Source of the DNA: Rutstroemia sp. NJR-2017a BVV2
Lineage: Eukaryota; Ascomycota; Leotiomycetes; Helotiales; Rutstroemiaceae
Reading direction: 5' to 3'
Length of the DNA stretch: 64,000 nucleotides
Assembly (NCBI GenBank): GCA_002946415.1
Contig: NJPS01000079.1
Span: 744,001-808,000, forward strand
Shown here: in pieces, positions 1-12,412 of the stretch
Position numbering within the stretch: position 1 is the first letter of the stretch
Layout: every line of letters begins with the position of its first letter
Made by a program: the position numbers and the translations under genes
Notes under the pieces: generated by a model
What the model was told of the DNA's origin: nothing
The model's database searches: none
Seen by the model: only the letters and a program-made list of their open reading frames with translations

Positions 1-21
1 GTGGTAGTATCTCTAGTCAAG

Positions 22-2160
22 ATGTTGACCAAAGCATACATCATGGCTACGGCAGTATCCACCATCTTAACAGGTGTTAATGCTGGCTCTCTCCTTGTTG
101 AACGAACGCAACCACAGCTTCCGTCTTGTACCAATCACACTGCTTTCGTCTATGCTGGTTGCTTCTTGGATCCTAGCAGTCCTAGTGCTTTGATCGATAG
201 ACCCACCGGTCTCGACTTCTCGAACATGACTATCCAGATCTGCGTTGATTTTTGTAAAGGTTAGTTTTTGTTTGGTGATTGAAGGCGAAAGACTAATATT
301 TCACAGGCAATGGATATAAATATGCTGGACTTGAATAGTATGTCTCTCCAAATCCCGTTCTTTATTCCCAAGCCCCGATACAACGCCCTGAATCATATTT
401 ATATATCTGCCTCAGATGCTAATAGATTAAACAGCTACGGCGACTGCTTCTGTGGGGCCTCAGTTCGTGGCACGCAGACTAATGAAACGGACTGTAGTTA
501 CCCTTGCACGGGTGACCAGACCGAAGTTTGTGGTGGCTTCGAAATAATATCTGTATATCAAGACACAACTTTCCCCACTGTTGATGACACTACCATTTCA
601 GATTACATGCCAATGGGATGCTGGTCTGATCTTGGACCAAATGGTCGCACGCTCGCGTGGAAGCAAGACCAGATTCCCAATGAAAACATGACTACTGAAG
701 CATGTCTCTCCGCATGCAAACAAGGTGGCTATGCCTTTGCAGGAACTGAATACTCCCAAGAATGTTGGTGTGGCGTGGTCCTCGGCAATGGAACTGCAAA
801 GGTTGACGATTCTAATTGTGCTATGCCATGCAATGGTAACACTGGCGAGATTTGTGGTGGTGCCGCCAATTTGAATCTGTATGTGGCGAAAGATCTGGAG
901 TCTACAGAATCTTGCAATGGTGGAGGAGGTAGTTCGTCGTCGTCGTCCAGTAGTAGCTATCCTACCTCGACAACCAGCTCTGTGCTGTCGTCGTCATCAA
1001 CATATACCAGCACGACCGACTCATCGTCCAGCACAAGTAGCTCCACTTCCAGCTCATCTGTGCCATCATCAACATATACCAGTACGACCGACTCATCGTC
1101 CAGCACAAGTAGTTCCACTTCCAGCTCGTCTGTGCCATCTTCAACGACAACGATTTCCTCGACGACATCGTCGAGTTCCTCATCTTGTCCTTCGCCTGTC
1201 TCAAGTACGAGTTCAACAAGCGTTAGCTCCACCATTTCAAGTACAAGCAGCTCTTCGTCGCTAACGTATCCAACGACTTCGTCCACATCAAAACCGAGCA
1301 CTACCTCGTCCACATCGAAACCAACTACTACCTCTCCGTCTACAACTAAAACTAGTGTCTCTCTTTGTACCTCTACAACAAGCATTGTTCCAACACCGAC
1401 ATGCGAGTACAAATGCGGCAACTGGTGTTCCAATCCCATCCCAACATTCACCGACAAAAACTCCTGTTTGACAGCAGCCGGCTCCTGTGCTGTCCAACTT
1501 ACTTCCTGTCTCCTCGGAGCCGGTTTCCCTTCAGCACTCCAATGTCTCTCCTTCGCATCTTGGTGCCAGAACGTTGCTTCCTACTGCTCAAGCTACTGCC
1601 CTGGAAACTCCTGCTCCGTCTCCGGCTGCAAAGGCAAATATCCACCCACCGGCCCCTCTCCACCACCCGTCAGCTACTCAACCAGTGTCTACACCTGTCC
1701 CGCTACTCTTAAAACCACTACTACTTCCTCTAAACCCAGTTCCACAAGCAGCATCGTCCCCGTCCCCACCTGCAGCAACATTTGCACCCAACCCAACAAC
1801 CCCAGCAAAGGCTACGGTTCATCCTCCCCCGTCGGCAACATTCCCCTCCCATGTCTCACGTGCAACAATCTACAACAAGACTATAACGCCGGATACCCAT
1901 TCAAGCTTTATACGAACAAGGATTCAGGCAGTTGCAACAGCTACACCAGGCCGAATTGCGGACAGGGCTGCAAGGATGCCTGCGATACGCAGTATACTAG
2001 CTGTGTGAATACTTATGCACAGAGCTGTGCTGGAGGCGGAGGAGCGGATACGTATTCGGTGGCGATGACGAAGTGTCAGGCTCAGAAGACGGATTGTTAT
2101 TCGGCTAATAGTGGGGTTGGGGGAAGCGGAAGGTGTACGGGTTGGAATTCGGGGTGGTAG
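22..2160 (+). CDS. WSC-domain secreted cell-surface protein, Ser/Thr-rich
   Basis: Three exons, 22-259, 307-337 and 435-2160, join to 664 codons. The start at 22 gives a hydrophobic signal peptide ending near ...TGVNAGS. Two WSC domains follow: one around residues 38-125 that needs both splices to restore the run KYAGLEYYGDCFCGA and the CGG end, and a second around 133-230 (MGCWSD ... AGTEYSQECWCG ... GEICGG). A Ser/Thr-rich stretch of roughly 190 residues comes next, then two cysteine-rich blocks separated by another Ser/Pro linker. WSC domains bind wall glycans in yeast stress sensors and in secreted fungal lectin-like proteins. No C-terminal membrane helix is visible, so this is probably a secreted or wall-bound protein rather than a Wsc1-type sensor. 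The family is clear; the exact role is unknown. Confidence 0.88.
994..1137 (+). repeat. Two tandem copies of a 72-bp coding unit
   Basis: Positions 994-1065 and 1066-1137 are nearly identical and encode two 24-residue Ser/Thr units starting STYTSTTDSSSS. They sit in the glycosylation-prone linker of the WSC protein, where copy number could change stalk length. Confidence 0.85.
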
Positions 2161-2719
2161 TTTAAGGAGATCTAAAATGGAGATCGAGGGTTAATGACAA
2201 TGAATGGGAGGAGGAAGGGTGTGATTTTAGATAGTATTATCTTCTTGGTGGTTGTGTTGTACAATTTGTGGACAAGTTTTGAGCTCGTGATTTGACACAG
2301 TGGGAAATGCTGTGAAAAGCAAGCTTCTGTAAGTCTTTTTTGCAGAAACCTAGTTTTATTTGGTATGAACTATACTTAATGAATATTTCTACCTTCTACA
2401 TACGGACTTTAATGTGCATGAAGACTGCTTCTATATAAGCTGAATTTCTGGTGCTGCCCAGCTCGTCGATCGCAAATAATACAATCCCTTGTAGCTTGCA
2501 CAATAGCCAAGATCCAAGATACTTCTCTGGGCGGCTCACGGTTTGCTACCATATCTTCTCAAGTAGGAAGTCTTGTGACGGATCAAGCCACGGGAGATCT
2601 ACATCTCAACCGCCACAATTGTACCCAGGAGTATCGATACTACGACCCATACTCCCATTTCATCATTGCATGAGAAAGCCGTTACATCAGCCCGAACTAT
2701 TTATTTCTCCAAATTCCCC
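2161..2719. other. Convergent intergenic region, no gene seen
   Basis: This is the tail-to-tail gap between the WSC gene and the minus-strand NatB gene. It would hold both 3' UTRs. Short open frames here show no recognisable protein features. Confidence 0.6.
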
Positions 2720-3307
2720 TCACCACACATCCTCCGGCCTCACCTCAAAACTCTCCCCATTCTCCCTAACATGTTTCCTCGTCTTATCCCTACTCAACGG
2801 TTTCCTCATATCATACGCATCCTCTCCCTCTCCCTCCTCCTCCCCATCATCCCCCACTAACTCATTATAATACCCCTTCACCGTCCTAAACACGCTATAT
2901 CCCAACCCTTTATACAGCTCCTGCGCAATCAAATTACTTTTCCTCACAAACAGATCCACAAACCACGCTTCGTATTGATCACCCGCTTCTTCTAGACTTT
3001 TACTCAGCGTACGCGCGAGCCCGAGGCGTCGTGCGGAGGGCGCGACCGTGAGAGCGGTTATGTGCGCGTGCCACGGGAGGTAGTGCGGGGATTTCGTGAG
3101 GAGCATGTGTTGTGGGGAGGACTCAGTTTTGCCCATTATATAGCCGGTTATGGTGGAAGAGGGGGAGAGAGCTACGGTGAAGAGGTGCGGCCATCGTGCG
3201 AGGTAGGAGAAGTAGAAGGAGAGGTCGTAGGTCTCGGTGAGGGGGTCGAGGTTGGTGGGGTTGAAGCGGAGGACGTCGAGGGCGGAGAAGGGTCGGAGGG
3301 TGGTCAT
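2720..3307 (-). CDS. NAA20: NatB N-terminal acetyltransferase catalytic subunit
   Basis: Single-exon frame of 195 codons beginning MTTLRPFSALDVLRFNPTNL, the typical opening of Naa20/Nat3. A GNAT fold follows: the acetyl-CoA loop is in the segment VAPSARRLGLARTL (R-x-x-G-x-A type), followed by the FVRKSN...LYKGLGYSVFRTVKGYY block that marks the family. The C-terminus carries an acidic insertion (GDDGEEEGEGEDAYD) and ends in the conserved MRKPLSRD segment plus a short tail. NatB acetylates nascent proteins starting Met-Asp, Met-Glu or Met-Asn, acting at the ribosome with an Naa25 partner that is not in this window. Length matches the family. No intron is needed. Confidence 0.92.
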   Translation of the reverse strand: MTTLRPFSALDVLRFNPTNLDPLTETYDLSFYFSYLARWPHLFTVALSPSSTITGYIMGKTESSPQHMLLTKSPHYLPWHAHITALTVAPSARRLGLARTLSKSLEEAGDQYEAWFVDLFVRKSNLIAQELYKGLGYSVFRTVKGYYNELVGDDGEEEGEGEDAYDMRKPLSRDKTRKHVRENGESFEVRPEDVW

Positions 3308-4259
3308 TTTCGCGGTGGAGATGGGAGGGACTGTTAGAATTCCGCTGTCCGAATTATCTCAAGGTCTTGGAATCAATGCGTCCTCAGAGTCGAGCTTTCG
3401 TGCGTCATCGAATTTTATGCCTTTGCCATTGTTCGTGTAAAGTGTGACAGCGGCCATTAGCCAGGAACCCCATTCCCATCAACCAGAAAAAATGCGCCAG
3501 CCAACCATTGCAAGGAACGTGCCTGGATTGGACAGCTATGCACACCACCACATCAACTAGGTACCGGAACTTAACTTTTTCTGCTGTGTCAAAATACCAT
3601 AACAGACCGACATTGCTGTTGCTGTACCTTTTCTGCTGTACTTGTACGACGGGTATTCATTTTCCAATCCATCCGCTGGTCCTAGAGGATGCACAGGAGA
3701 AATAACTAATTCCGTCCTTCCCCTTCCGCATATCACGATAAGGATTCTCCCATCTGCAACCTCCTCGCCAAAAAAATATATTCCTAGCACGGTCCGCAGC
3801 GAATTCTATATGTGCATCACCGTAATAATAATACAGCGAAAAAGACTCTCACATCCCTTTTAATTGGCTTCGGGTCACTTCCAACTCTTTGCTTTTTTGC
3901 TACGAATAACAACACCAAGGTTCATGCGGTTCTCCGTTACCACGTCGACACCGCGAGTCTTGTTTATCCCTTGAGCGCGGAGAATTTAAGAACTACATAC
4001 CGGCACTTGAGTTAAATAGGGACAGGCTTATCTGATCTGATTCAGATCGGGATTGGGATAGGAGAAAAGGATCGAGCAAGTGGAGATACAATACGATTTC
4101 GGTTGCATACCTTGCTCTATACTTATACTCAAAAGTCAACACAGAAGCGTCATATTATATCCCTTTGCATTTCTGGATCCAGAATACTACAAGAAACCCT
4201 CATTAAAAACCATTCTCGAGCAGGCGGTGGACCTCAACCCCCACCCACCGCAAACCACC
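3308..4259. other. Divergent promoter region, no gene seen
   Basis: This 952-bp head-to-head gap separates the NatB gene from the 403-aa gene and must carry both promoters. The frame of the downstream gene stays open upstream to about 4080 but has no ATG there, so I treat that part as 5' UTR. Confidence 0.55.
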
Positions 4260-5566
4260 ATGATGCCGTCCTCACCACGCACCCCTCTCCATAGTCGGCA
4301 TTCCTCCGCCTACGACTTCGCACCCTCATCCCCCAACGGCACCGGCATGCAAACCCGCCGTCTATCCAAAACATCCATCCACACACCCTCAACGCCGAAC
4401 CACCTAGTGCGAGATTTCTCGCACAGCGAAGGCGTCGGAATGGGGATCGACGTCCTGCAGAATGCGCAGAACGGGGCAAACAATGGGCTTGGAAACCTCG
4501 CCGACGAGCTAGCCGACGCATGGAGCGATGACGAAGAGGGTGGGGAGATCGATATGAATTTCCAGCAATCAACATCGGCGGCGCCATCCGAGACGGAAGA
4601 AACCCCAAATATACAAGCGATACAGGATAGCGGAGTGGATGTATCATCGCCGACGAAGGCGCTCAGGCAGAGAGAGAGTATGTCGCATGCTCTGAATCTG
4701 ACGCCGCCGCCGATGGGAGGGAGAGGGCATGCGAGAATGCCGAGTGAATATGATGGGAGTGATTATGGGGGGGATTCCGATTTGGAGAGTCCGGCGCCGG
4801 GGATTAGTGCTGCGTTGCAGGCGAGGATGGATATGGTGGAGGGGCTGGCGAGGAGGGGGACGGAGAATAATGGAGGGCAGGCCGATGGGGTGGTGAAGAG
4901 GGTTATTGAGGGGTTGAGGGATTTAGGGGGACAGTCGGGGGTGGAGGGAAACGCTACGAGGTTTGTTCTTCTTTTTTACTTTCTATTCTACTTCACTTTC
5001 TCTATTGAACTCTCCTGGTTTGAGATAAGAAGCACTAACATATGACAAAACACAGACTCATAACCGCCCACACCGCCCTCTCCACGCACCTCCTCCACCA
5101 AACCCGACTCATCCAATCCCTCTCCCACCCGCTCTTCTCGCCCCTCTCTACACCCCCCACCCCCGAAATAACCGCCCAACTGCTCCCCCTCCTCACCTCC
5201 CTCAGCGACAGCATCCCCCGCCCGACCACCCCCTCCCTAACATCCCTCACCGCTCTCCACACCCTAACATCGGACCTCATCCAAACAATCAACTATCTCT
5301 CCGACACCCTGCACATGTCGCGGCAAACAACCATAACCGCGAACCGGAAACTGAAGAGCGCGAAGGAGTTGGTGGCTGAGATGCGGAGAGAGGAGGAATT
5401 AAGAGAAGAAGGGGAGCGGTGGGTGGAGGAAGGAGGGTGGGAGGAGAGGTTAAGTGGAAGGGAGAGCGCGAAGGTTTGTAGAGGGGTGGTGGGCGGGTTT
5501 GAGGAGGTTTGTGAGGGCTGGAGGAGAAGGTTGGTGGAGAGTGCGGGGTTGGAGGGTGGTGGGTAG
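4260..5566 (+). CDS. Fungal protein of unknown function, 403 aa
   Basis: Two exons, 4260-4960 and 5056-5566, join at phase 2 (AG|A) to 403 codons. The start is the first ATG of an ATG-ATG pair; the second at 4263 is equally possible. Residues 1-150 are disordered, Ser/Pro-rich and contain an acidic motif (LADELADAWSDDEEGGEID). A helical part follows, interrupted by the intron, with heptad-like leucines (ITAHTALSTHLLHQTRLIQ), then a charged coiled-coil-like tail (KELVAEMRREEELREEGE). I do not recognise the family. The pattern (phosphorylatable N-terminus, helical C-terminus) would fit a cytoskeletal or polarity-associated factor, but that is inference only. Confidence 0.78.
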
Positions 5567-8500
5567 GGCGGGTCGCTTGGTGATCGCTTGAATGAATGAT
5601 GAGCAGATACACGCATATTGGAGTTAGGGGTTAGGATATTATTGGGCGGGATGCGGGGAGCGGTTAGGATACTATATAGAGGCGTGCATGGATGAAGATA
5701 GATGGGATAGAATACATGATGGGTAGAAGAGAAGAGAACAGAAAAGAAAATAAGAGAAGAAAGGGGGAGAGCGTAACGTAACGAATTAAGATATGGTTTC
5801 TGTGCATGCAGATATTGAGTTATGTGGTCATCATGTGATGTGAATTTGGTGTTTTGGAAAGGGGTTGCACGAGGTGAGATTGAAGCGGAGGTTGGTAGGG
5901 ACGAGGTGGGAAGTGTAGTGGTTTTGTGGGAAGACGTGGGGTTGGATTAGAATTTGATGGGGATAGGGTATTGTGCACTAAGGGGGTCGTGGGATGTGAT
6001 TTACTAAGATGCGTCCCATTACTCTTTCCGGCTCACCTCCCCGGTGTGACCCTGGCATTTTGAGATTCCGGACACTGCGTTAATCATCGTTAGAGTACGT
6101 CCCTTGATATCTAACCTTAAGCAGAAAAAGTATTGATCCCAGCAGTTGGTGTAAGTGAATTTACCACAGCCTTAGTGTGCCACTAGTGCGTATATGTCCT
6201 ATAAAAGATGTAAACGAAGGAAACCTTTTCTACATCTGTGCTGCATATGACGATGAATACCTTGACGCTGATACAAGGCGGTCTTGGAGGAGGTGAGATG
6301 TGGCTAGTTTGAGAGTTGGGATTAACTGCGGGTAGAAGGAAGGATGGATGTGGTGGAAGGTTAAGGTAAATGATGGTGAACTTTTTCTGTTGATAGTGAG
6401 ATGGGGGAGATGGCGATGATGGTAGAATTGGGGATTTGACAGTGGTGGGTGGAGAGAGTGTGTGGTTGGGTGACAGCGGTTGGGTGAAGGGAATGACAGC
6501 GACTACATCTCAAGAGTTTTTATGACGGGGTTTTTCTCATACACACAGCAGATGAATCGAGGTCTTTGATACCTAGGAACCTGTTAAAACTTGGACAAGC
6601 TAACAAAACGAGCCGGTTGAAAGCATGGGGTGTTGCCTTTCTTGCTTATGCATCTAGTGGATGATGATGAGTGATGAGAAGTGATGCATGTATAAGTAGT
6701 GGTACCAGGAGTGCGTGGTGGGCGAAGATGCGAGAGGAGCGAAAGTGAATAGTATTCAGTCAGGAATAGGAAGTGAATTATCATACAAGAATTGTCGCCT
6801 GAGTCACCTTGTTGCCACTATGCACTCAGAAGGGTGCATCAGCAACGTGTAGGTGATCAAGGCTGATTCATATTAATCAGGGCATAAGGCCCTTCTATAT
6901 AGTCCTCCATGTGCAAGATCATCCGATGTTTTATATTGCTGTGCCTCCATTCGGACCGACAAGAATGATCCCAAATCCTCGGTCAGATTATAAGTACAAA
7001 TTTGATCTTCTCTAGACTCAAGCTACACTGCACTAACAGCAACAATCTACTTTACAAAGCTAACCTCTTAGTATGGACTAACACTTAATCGTCTCGTAAT
7101 ATTATACGATCAGCAGTGCAAAGCAACATATATTCCGGTCTGCTTTATGAATTGATCGACAATGAGTTTTGATTGATAGTGGTGTAGCTCTCTGGTAAGG
7201 AAGCGTAGGTTGAGAGAGCTCGGATGGTAGCGGTATTTGGCAACAGCGGGAGCAATGGGAGAGTGGTAACACTCAGAGCGAATGACAATGATGATGATAA
7301 TATTGACAATGGGCTCAACATTTCGACAGAATAGTCAGCCCCTCATTTCACCGTCATCACCCATTGTCTCTTGCACATAGAACAGCCTAGAACACGCGTC
7401 TTCATCCTTCCACTGTCTTCGATGTTCTTCCGACCTGAGATATTGTTTGAGAAAAGGTAAAGTCAAATCAAGGGAAGAAAAATAATAGCTAGATTTATAT
7501 CGACAGCTACTAGAATCGAGGAGGTCACACGCGTGTCGGGCCTTTTGGCTCTGTATATAGCATAGTGAATAAGCAACTCGAGGGTAGAATACGCGGCTTC
7601 ATTTAGGATTAAGTCTCTCAGTAAAACTGGAAGATTGATATGTGCTTCTCGAACATACCCCCGAAGTGTTGGTGAATATTAATAATGGATCTGGTTCCGG
7701 GAATAGACAGCTGCAAAAGACACTGCTTAGATAGTGTGTAGAAACTTCCTTTACTTGATCCATTGCCACTAGTTTCCGTAGACGTCTACAAACCTACAAC
7801 AGACACTTATCACTAACTTTTATTTCTGAATACCTGATTAGACGTCGTGGATGAGATTTGAGGTGGTGATCCGACAGCAGTAGAACTCGAAATCCAGCTT
7901 GCAACATCGAGGAAGACTTCCCTGCTTCCATCTCCTCACTTCAACCTACGTTCCTCGAGCTTAATCACGCAAAAGAAACTGCCAAGGCCGAGCCCTCATC
8001 TTCACTAAGAAATACCGGCTTGGAGCACTCAGAAGATCATTCCATGCAGCAAGCTTAGCCACATAGTATCTCATCCAGGCTCCACCTAGAATTCCAAACC
8101 ACCTATTCCATAATACCTGGAACAGATAAAGTAAACTTCAGCCCTCTCTCAAAAAAGTGACCAAACCCAGCATCACCAGCACGCACCTTCCTCTTCCAGC
8201 ATCAACTCTTGGCTGTCCCACGTGGGACATGCGGCAAACATCGAACCCACGCATCTTTACTTTTTCCCGTTCTGTGCAACCTCAACACACAACTTTGGCC
8301 CTGGCACGGTAGGGAAGTACAACCCCGTAAAAAGCAAACATGCGAAATACTTATTCCCCAGAACGCCAAATTGTGGCGTTCGTGACCTTGAAGAATAGAT
8401 GACTTTTCCAAGTTCATGCAGATCGATAGTATGATCAATCATTAGGATGGTTATCAGACCCTGCGTCGGGCGTGGATAGATTACAGATACTTTAAATCGT

Positions 8501-10567
8501 CATCAAACTTCTTTTCCGGGCAAAGGTAGTCCTGACTTCCAACATATTTACAGCCTTATTACCTTTCCCTATTTGTACGTGTGCAGAAAGACGTCCAAAT
8601 CAACAGGCAACAACGTTCAGCCACTGGATAATCAGAATCAATTTTGTGGAGTCCGGCATCATCGTCGTTGAAAGATCTGCCGGTATTACTTAGAAGCTCG
8701 CCCTACATAAGGTATTCATTCTGGGCGGAACTGTTGAGAACCCGGCCAATAATTGGATATGTTGGCACTTCCCCCTCAGCCTAGTGAAAGTTAACCTAAG
8801 CATCTCTAGCAACATAGACATCAACCCAGCAATCCAGTAAAGGCAAGTTCCTAAGTGCCAGCAAGGGGCTGATGAAAGGCTACAAGCAAGGTACCGCACC
8901 ACATATCCTGATCTCAAGACACATCCCAGCAGCTTCAAAGCTAGATTTACGAAAGCTAGAATTGCCGCGATTAGCAAGAAATGTGTGGAGGGCGCCCGGC
9001 GCGACCTAAGTTAAAACCAGAATGACAGAACTCCCTCATGCAAGTTTGACCGCGTAGAAAGCAAATGGAGCTAAGTATGCGAACACCCATTACTCTCTGA
9101 GGGTTCGGACTTACCCTAACTCACGTGTCGAGCATACACACTAACTTCTAGACCACTCGCGGATAAGCCTGTTCTGGATACCTCCAGCACGTGGATATCG
9201 ATCACTACTGTATCCTATAGATATCGTCACAATGTGTCATTCTCCAAGAGGTCAAAGCAACATCTCTGGAAGATTCTTGTAGAAACGCTAGTTGCCGGCA
9301 ATGTCAAGTCCAGTGAATAGGTCGATTTTGCATGATGTGATGGAAAGAATGAGCATCCAAACTCGGACAGAGTACTTTAATCTTCGGGAAATCCAAATGA
9401 ATGGTTGGATGTGTAGCTTGGAGCAGATTTCAACGGCTGGTAAGCAGTCATTGGGTTTGAAACGGAGATGCCGATCACTCTTCTACCCTGCATCTTGTGA
9501 GAAGGAGATGACTGGAAACGGACTGAGAAATACCTGAACTGCGGCAACGAAGTGTCCACAATACAAACAAATGTATATAAGTTATTGTCGATGAAAGCGG
9601 ACACTATGTCGTCTCTTCGAACTCTCCCCTTGCGGCCCTCTGTACTGTGAGTGAGAAATTGGTACCAACATATCAATTATTCACCGTCAACTACAAATGG
9701 ACTTGGCTTGTGCAAGTGTCCACATTTCTTTCTGCAGGAACTCTGTAGATTGGGGAAAACCATCTGAAAGTAAAAGACAAAAGAACGATATGATAAGTCA
9801 GATACGGCAACGTCGGTATGAGGTATGCAGGTTGCCGCCCCCCACCTGAATCATGGTTTCGCAACTATGCAGTCTCTAAGCCATATGGAAAGAGATGGTT
9901 TGCAGAGCTAGCGTGGGTAGATGCCAGTCACTAAGTTCAGGGAAGCAAGCTATGATCAGAAAGCGGTTGAGAGTACTCTAGGTCTAGTGGGGGAAGTAGA
10001 GCGCTCAGATCCGGGGGGTTGAACTTGCTTTTTTGGCACAAATGGAGAATCTCATAATCTCAGTAGGTAGCATCGGGCTCAGTATTGTATGAGGTATAAT
10101 TTGCTTCTAGAATGAGATAACGAACAATGTCGTATGATCCTAGCTTTCGGCAACTGTGGGAGCACCTAGTACTCCTGCTTTCTTCTCACCTATGCTTTTG
10201 GGACATCGTACGGACCGATCACAAGAAATTTGAGCCAGCTAATATAAGAAGTAGGCTCCCAGAAATGCCTGATCCTCCTGTAGCCAACGAATGGCAGTTA
10301 AGCACAGCCTAATTGTTACCGATACGCAGTTCATCCAACCTAGAGATAGGCTTTTGGTTCTACCTCCCCTTTGGACCAATAGAGCTGCATGCCTGGAACT
10401 CAACGAAAACCCTGACCGCCGTATAATTTTGAGGCTGTCCGCCCTGTGTTGCTGCGTACAGTTTACAGAATATATACCACATTCCGATTTCGAACTGCTT
10501 CTGGACTGTTCAACGGAATATCGCAAACAAGCATAGCTTCGAGAAACAAGAAGCGGTCAAACTCATC
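5567..10567. other. 5-kb gene desert
   Basis: No frame above about 100 codons and no recognisable domain on either strand. Base composition is not strikingly AT-rich, so strong repeat-induced point mutation is not evident by eye. I see no terminal repeats or transposase or reverse-transcriptase motifs. A gene made only of very short exons cannot be excluded. Confidence 0.5.
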
Positions 10568-12302
10568 ATGATTTATTTCAACGCAAAGCCCATGATAGTC
10601 TGGAATGACTTTTACTTCATTCAAGCACTAGGCGGTCTATCAAAGTATCAAAGGTTGGCTGAAATGACGCAAAACAAATTTAACGCTTGGGATACTACTT
10701 CCTGCTCTTCATGGAGTGGGACTTCAAATCAGCAGGTGGAAGAAATCGCAGACGATGAAAACTTCCCGGTAGCTCCAGGATTCCCATGACCTGCGGGTGG
10801 TGAGAGAGAGCTAACAGTTGTCAGATTCGAGTGACAGATGACAGCTACCATACAACGACATCAACTCCTGCGGCTATAGAACAGAGACAGAAGCAAGGCC
10901 AGCAAATCGACCTTTCACTCATGCAATTAGACGAACCATCTATCATAGCTCACAACGCCGAATTAAGTTCTATGCTTGGAATAGGTTATGCTCCTATGAA
11001 CATCGGCCAGGGATATGGAAGCTTTGCAGCGCTCAAGGATTGCAGAAGCTCGACCCCGCTGTCAACGGCTGGACTTTCCTTCACATCTGCTTCGTCGATC
11101 ATCGAAGACATTACCATGCCTAATGACACAGAAGCGAGTATGACGTGTTGTGGTTACCCAACAGCACATGGACTTTCCATAAACACTTGTGAAACCGTCC
11201 CTACAGAATTTTTCAACCCACTTGGAAGTGAAGTCACAAGATGGTGGGAAGGCCGTGCAATGAGTAGCATAGACGTAGGAATGACAGAATTTGGGTTGCA
11301 AGATGGGCTTCCGAGACTTTCTGAGCAGGAATTTTGGACACACGACGTGACGGAAGATCAACCACGATGGAATCCGTACTCGCCGCTTACATGGACGTCG
11401 GAAGAAAGTGGCAAGCCTGTCACCATCATTCCGGGATCATTAAACCAGCAGAGGTCTCGGACTTCTGTCAGTAGTAAAAGCTCCAACTGGACATCCTCGG
11501 GAACAGTTAAAATGTCAACGAATACAGAGGCTACCTCCAGCACCCATGACGCTGCGACAAATTCGAAAGCGGAAAATTCAGCTCGTCCTCTTCGGCATGC
11601 ACTTCCGTCCTCACAGATGAGTACTGGGAATAAAAGGGCCGCGGGACCGGCGATTGCCAGAAAGAACGCCACGGCCATCAATAATAAGAGAAGCTGGCGA
11701 TCGACCAATGACTCCATGGACCTCCCCTCTATGAGCAAGAGTTCACGAACGGTCAGTGCAACCACTGACACTCACCAACATGCAAGCAAGCCCGGAACTA
11801 GCACCACGAAGCCGAATTCATATCTCGAAACAGACCCCTACGGCTTTAACGCGATTTGCAACGACATTAAATTATCATTAGAAACACCGAAACGAAGAGA
11901 ACTCACGAGTGCAGAAAAAGACCAATACTTACTGAGGGCAAGAGAGGCCGGCTTATCCTATAAGACCATCCGAGCTCAAGGAAAGTTTTTGGAAGCTGAA
12001 TCCACCCTCAGAGGTCGACACCGGAGTTTAATCAAAGACAAAAAGAACCGGGTCAGGAAGCCAAAGTGGACTGAAATAGATGTTGGTATCCTCGCGCTGG
12101 TCCGGGATGACACTGCTAACTATGCGTATAGGATCGACTGTTACAGAAAGCCGTCGAGAAATATAGTGATCCGAGCATTCCCACCACTGCGCAAAAAATC
12201 CCTTGGAAAAAGGTTGCTGAATACATCGTGAAAAGCGGGGGAACTTATGGATTCGCTCCTGCTACCTGCAGCAAGCGGTGGGATGAGCTAACAAAATCTT
12301 AG
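10568..12302 (+). CDS. Myb/HTH-like DNA-binding protein
   Basis: Exons 10568-10768, 10825-12081 and 12132-12302 give 542 codons. The last splice is well supported: with donor GTTGGT and acceptor GCGTATAG the protein reads KPKWTEIDDRLLQKAVEKY, continuing to IPWKKVAEYIVKSGGTYGF and CSKRWDEL. Together with the preceding SYKTIRAQGKFLEAESTLRG segment this is the two-part Myb/SANT-like DNA-binding region found at the C-terminus of many ascomycete proteins. The rest is disordered and Ser/Thr-rich with a basic patch (residues about 270-320). The first exon rests on a good phase-0 intron but no homology; translation could instead begin at 10921. Probably a nuclear regulator; target unknown. Confidence 0.72.
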
Positions 12303-12412
12303 TTTCCATGGGACCGGGAGGGATAATTTTTGCATATATATCATGGTGCGCAATGTATGGGTAACTGGGTAGAACTTTCAGCGGCAGTGCATTTGCGATG
12401 GAATAGTTTGCG

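Noticed and set aside
957..1457. Long antisense frames rich in Val/Glu/Leu across the WSC gene
   Set aside because: They mirror the Ser/Thr-rich low-complexity codons of the real gene on the other strand.
8202..8442. Two overlapping minus frames in the 5-kb desert
   Set aside because: They overlap in different frames, show no domain or signal, and are of a length expected by chance.
10831..10833. GTG at 10831 as start of the Myb-like protein
   Set aside because: Fungal nuclear genes start at ATG; an upstream exon joined by a normal 56-nt intron explains the open frame.
12100..12146. Donor GTCCGG and acceptor TTACAG for the last Myb-gene intron
   Set aside because: It also keeps frame but would give a poor donor and lose the DRLLQ segment that matches the DNA-binding family.
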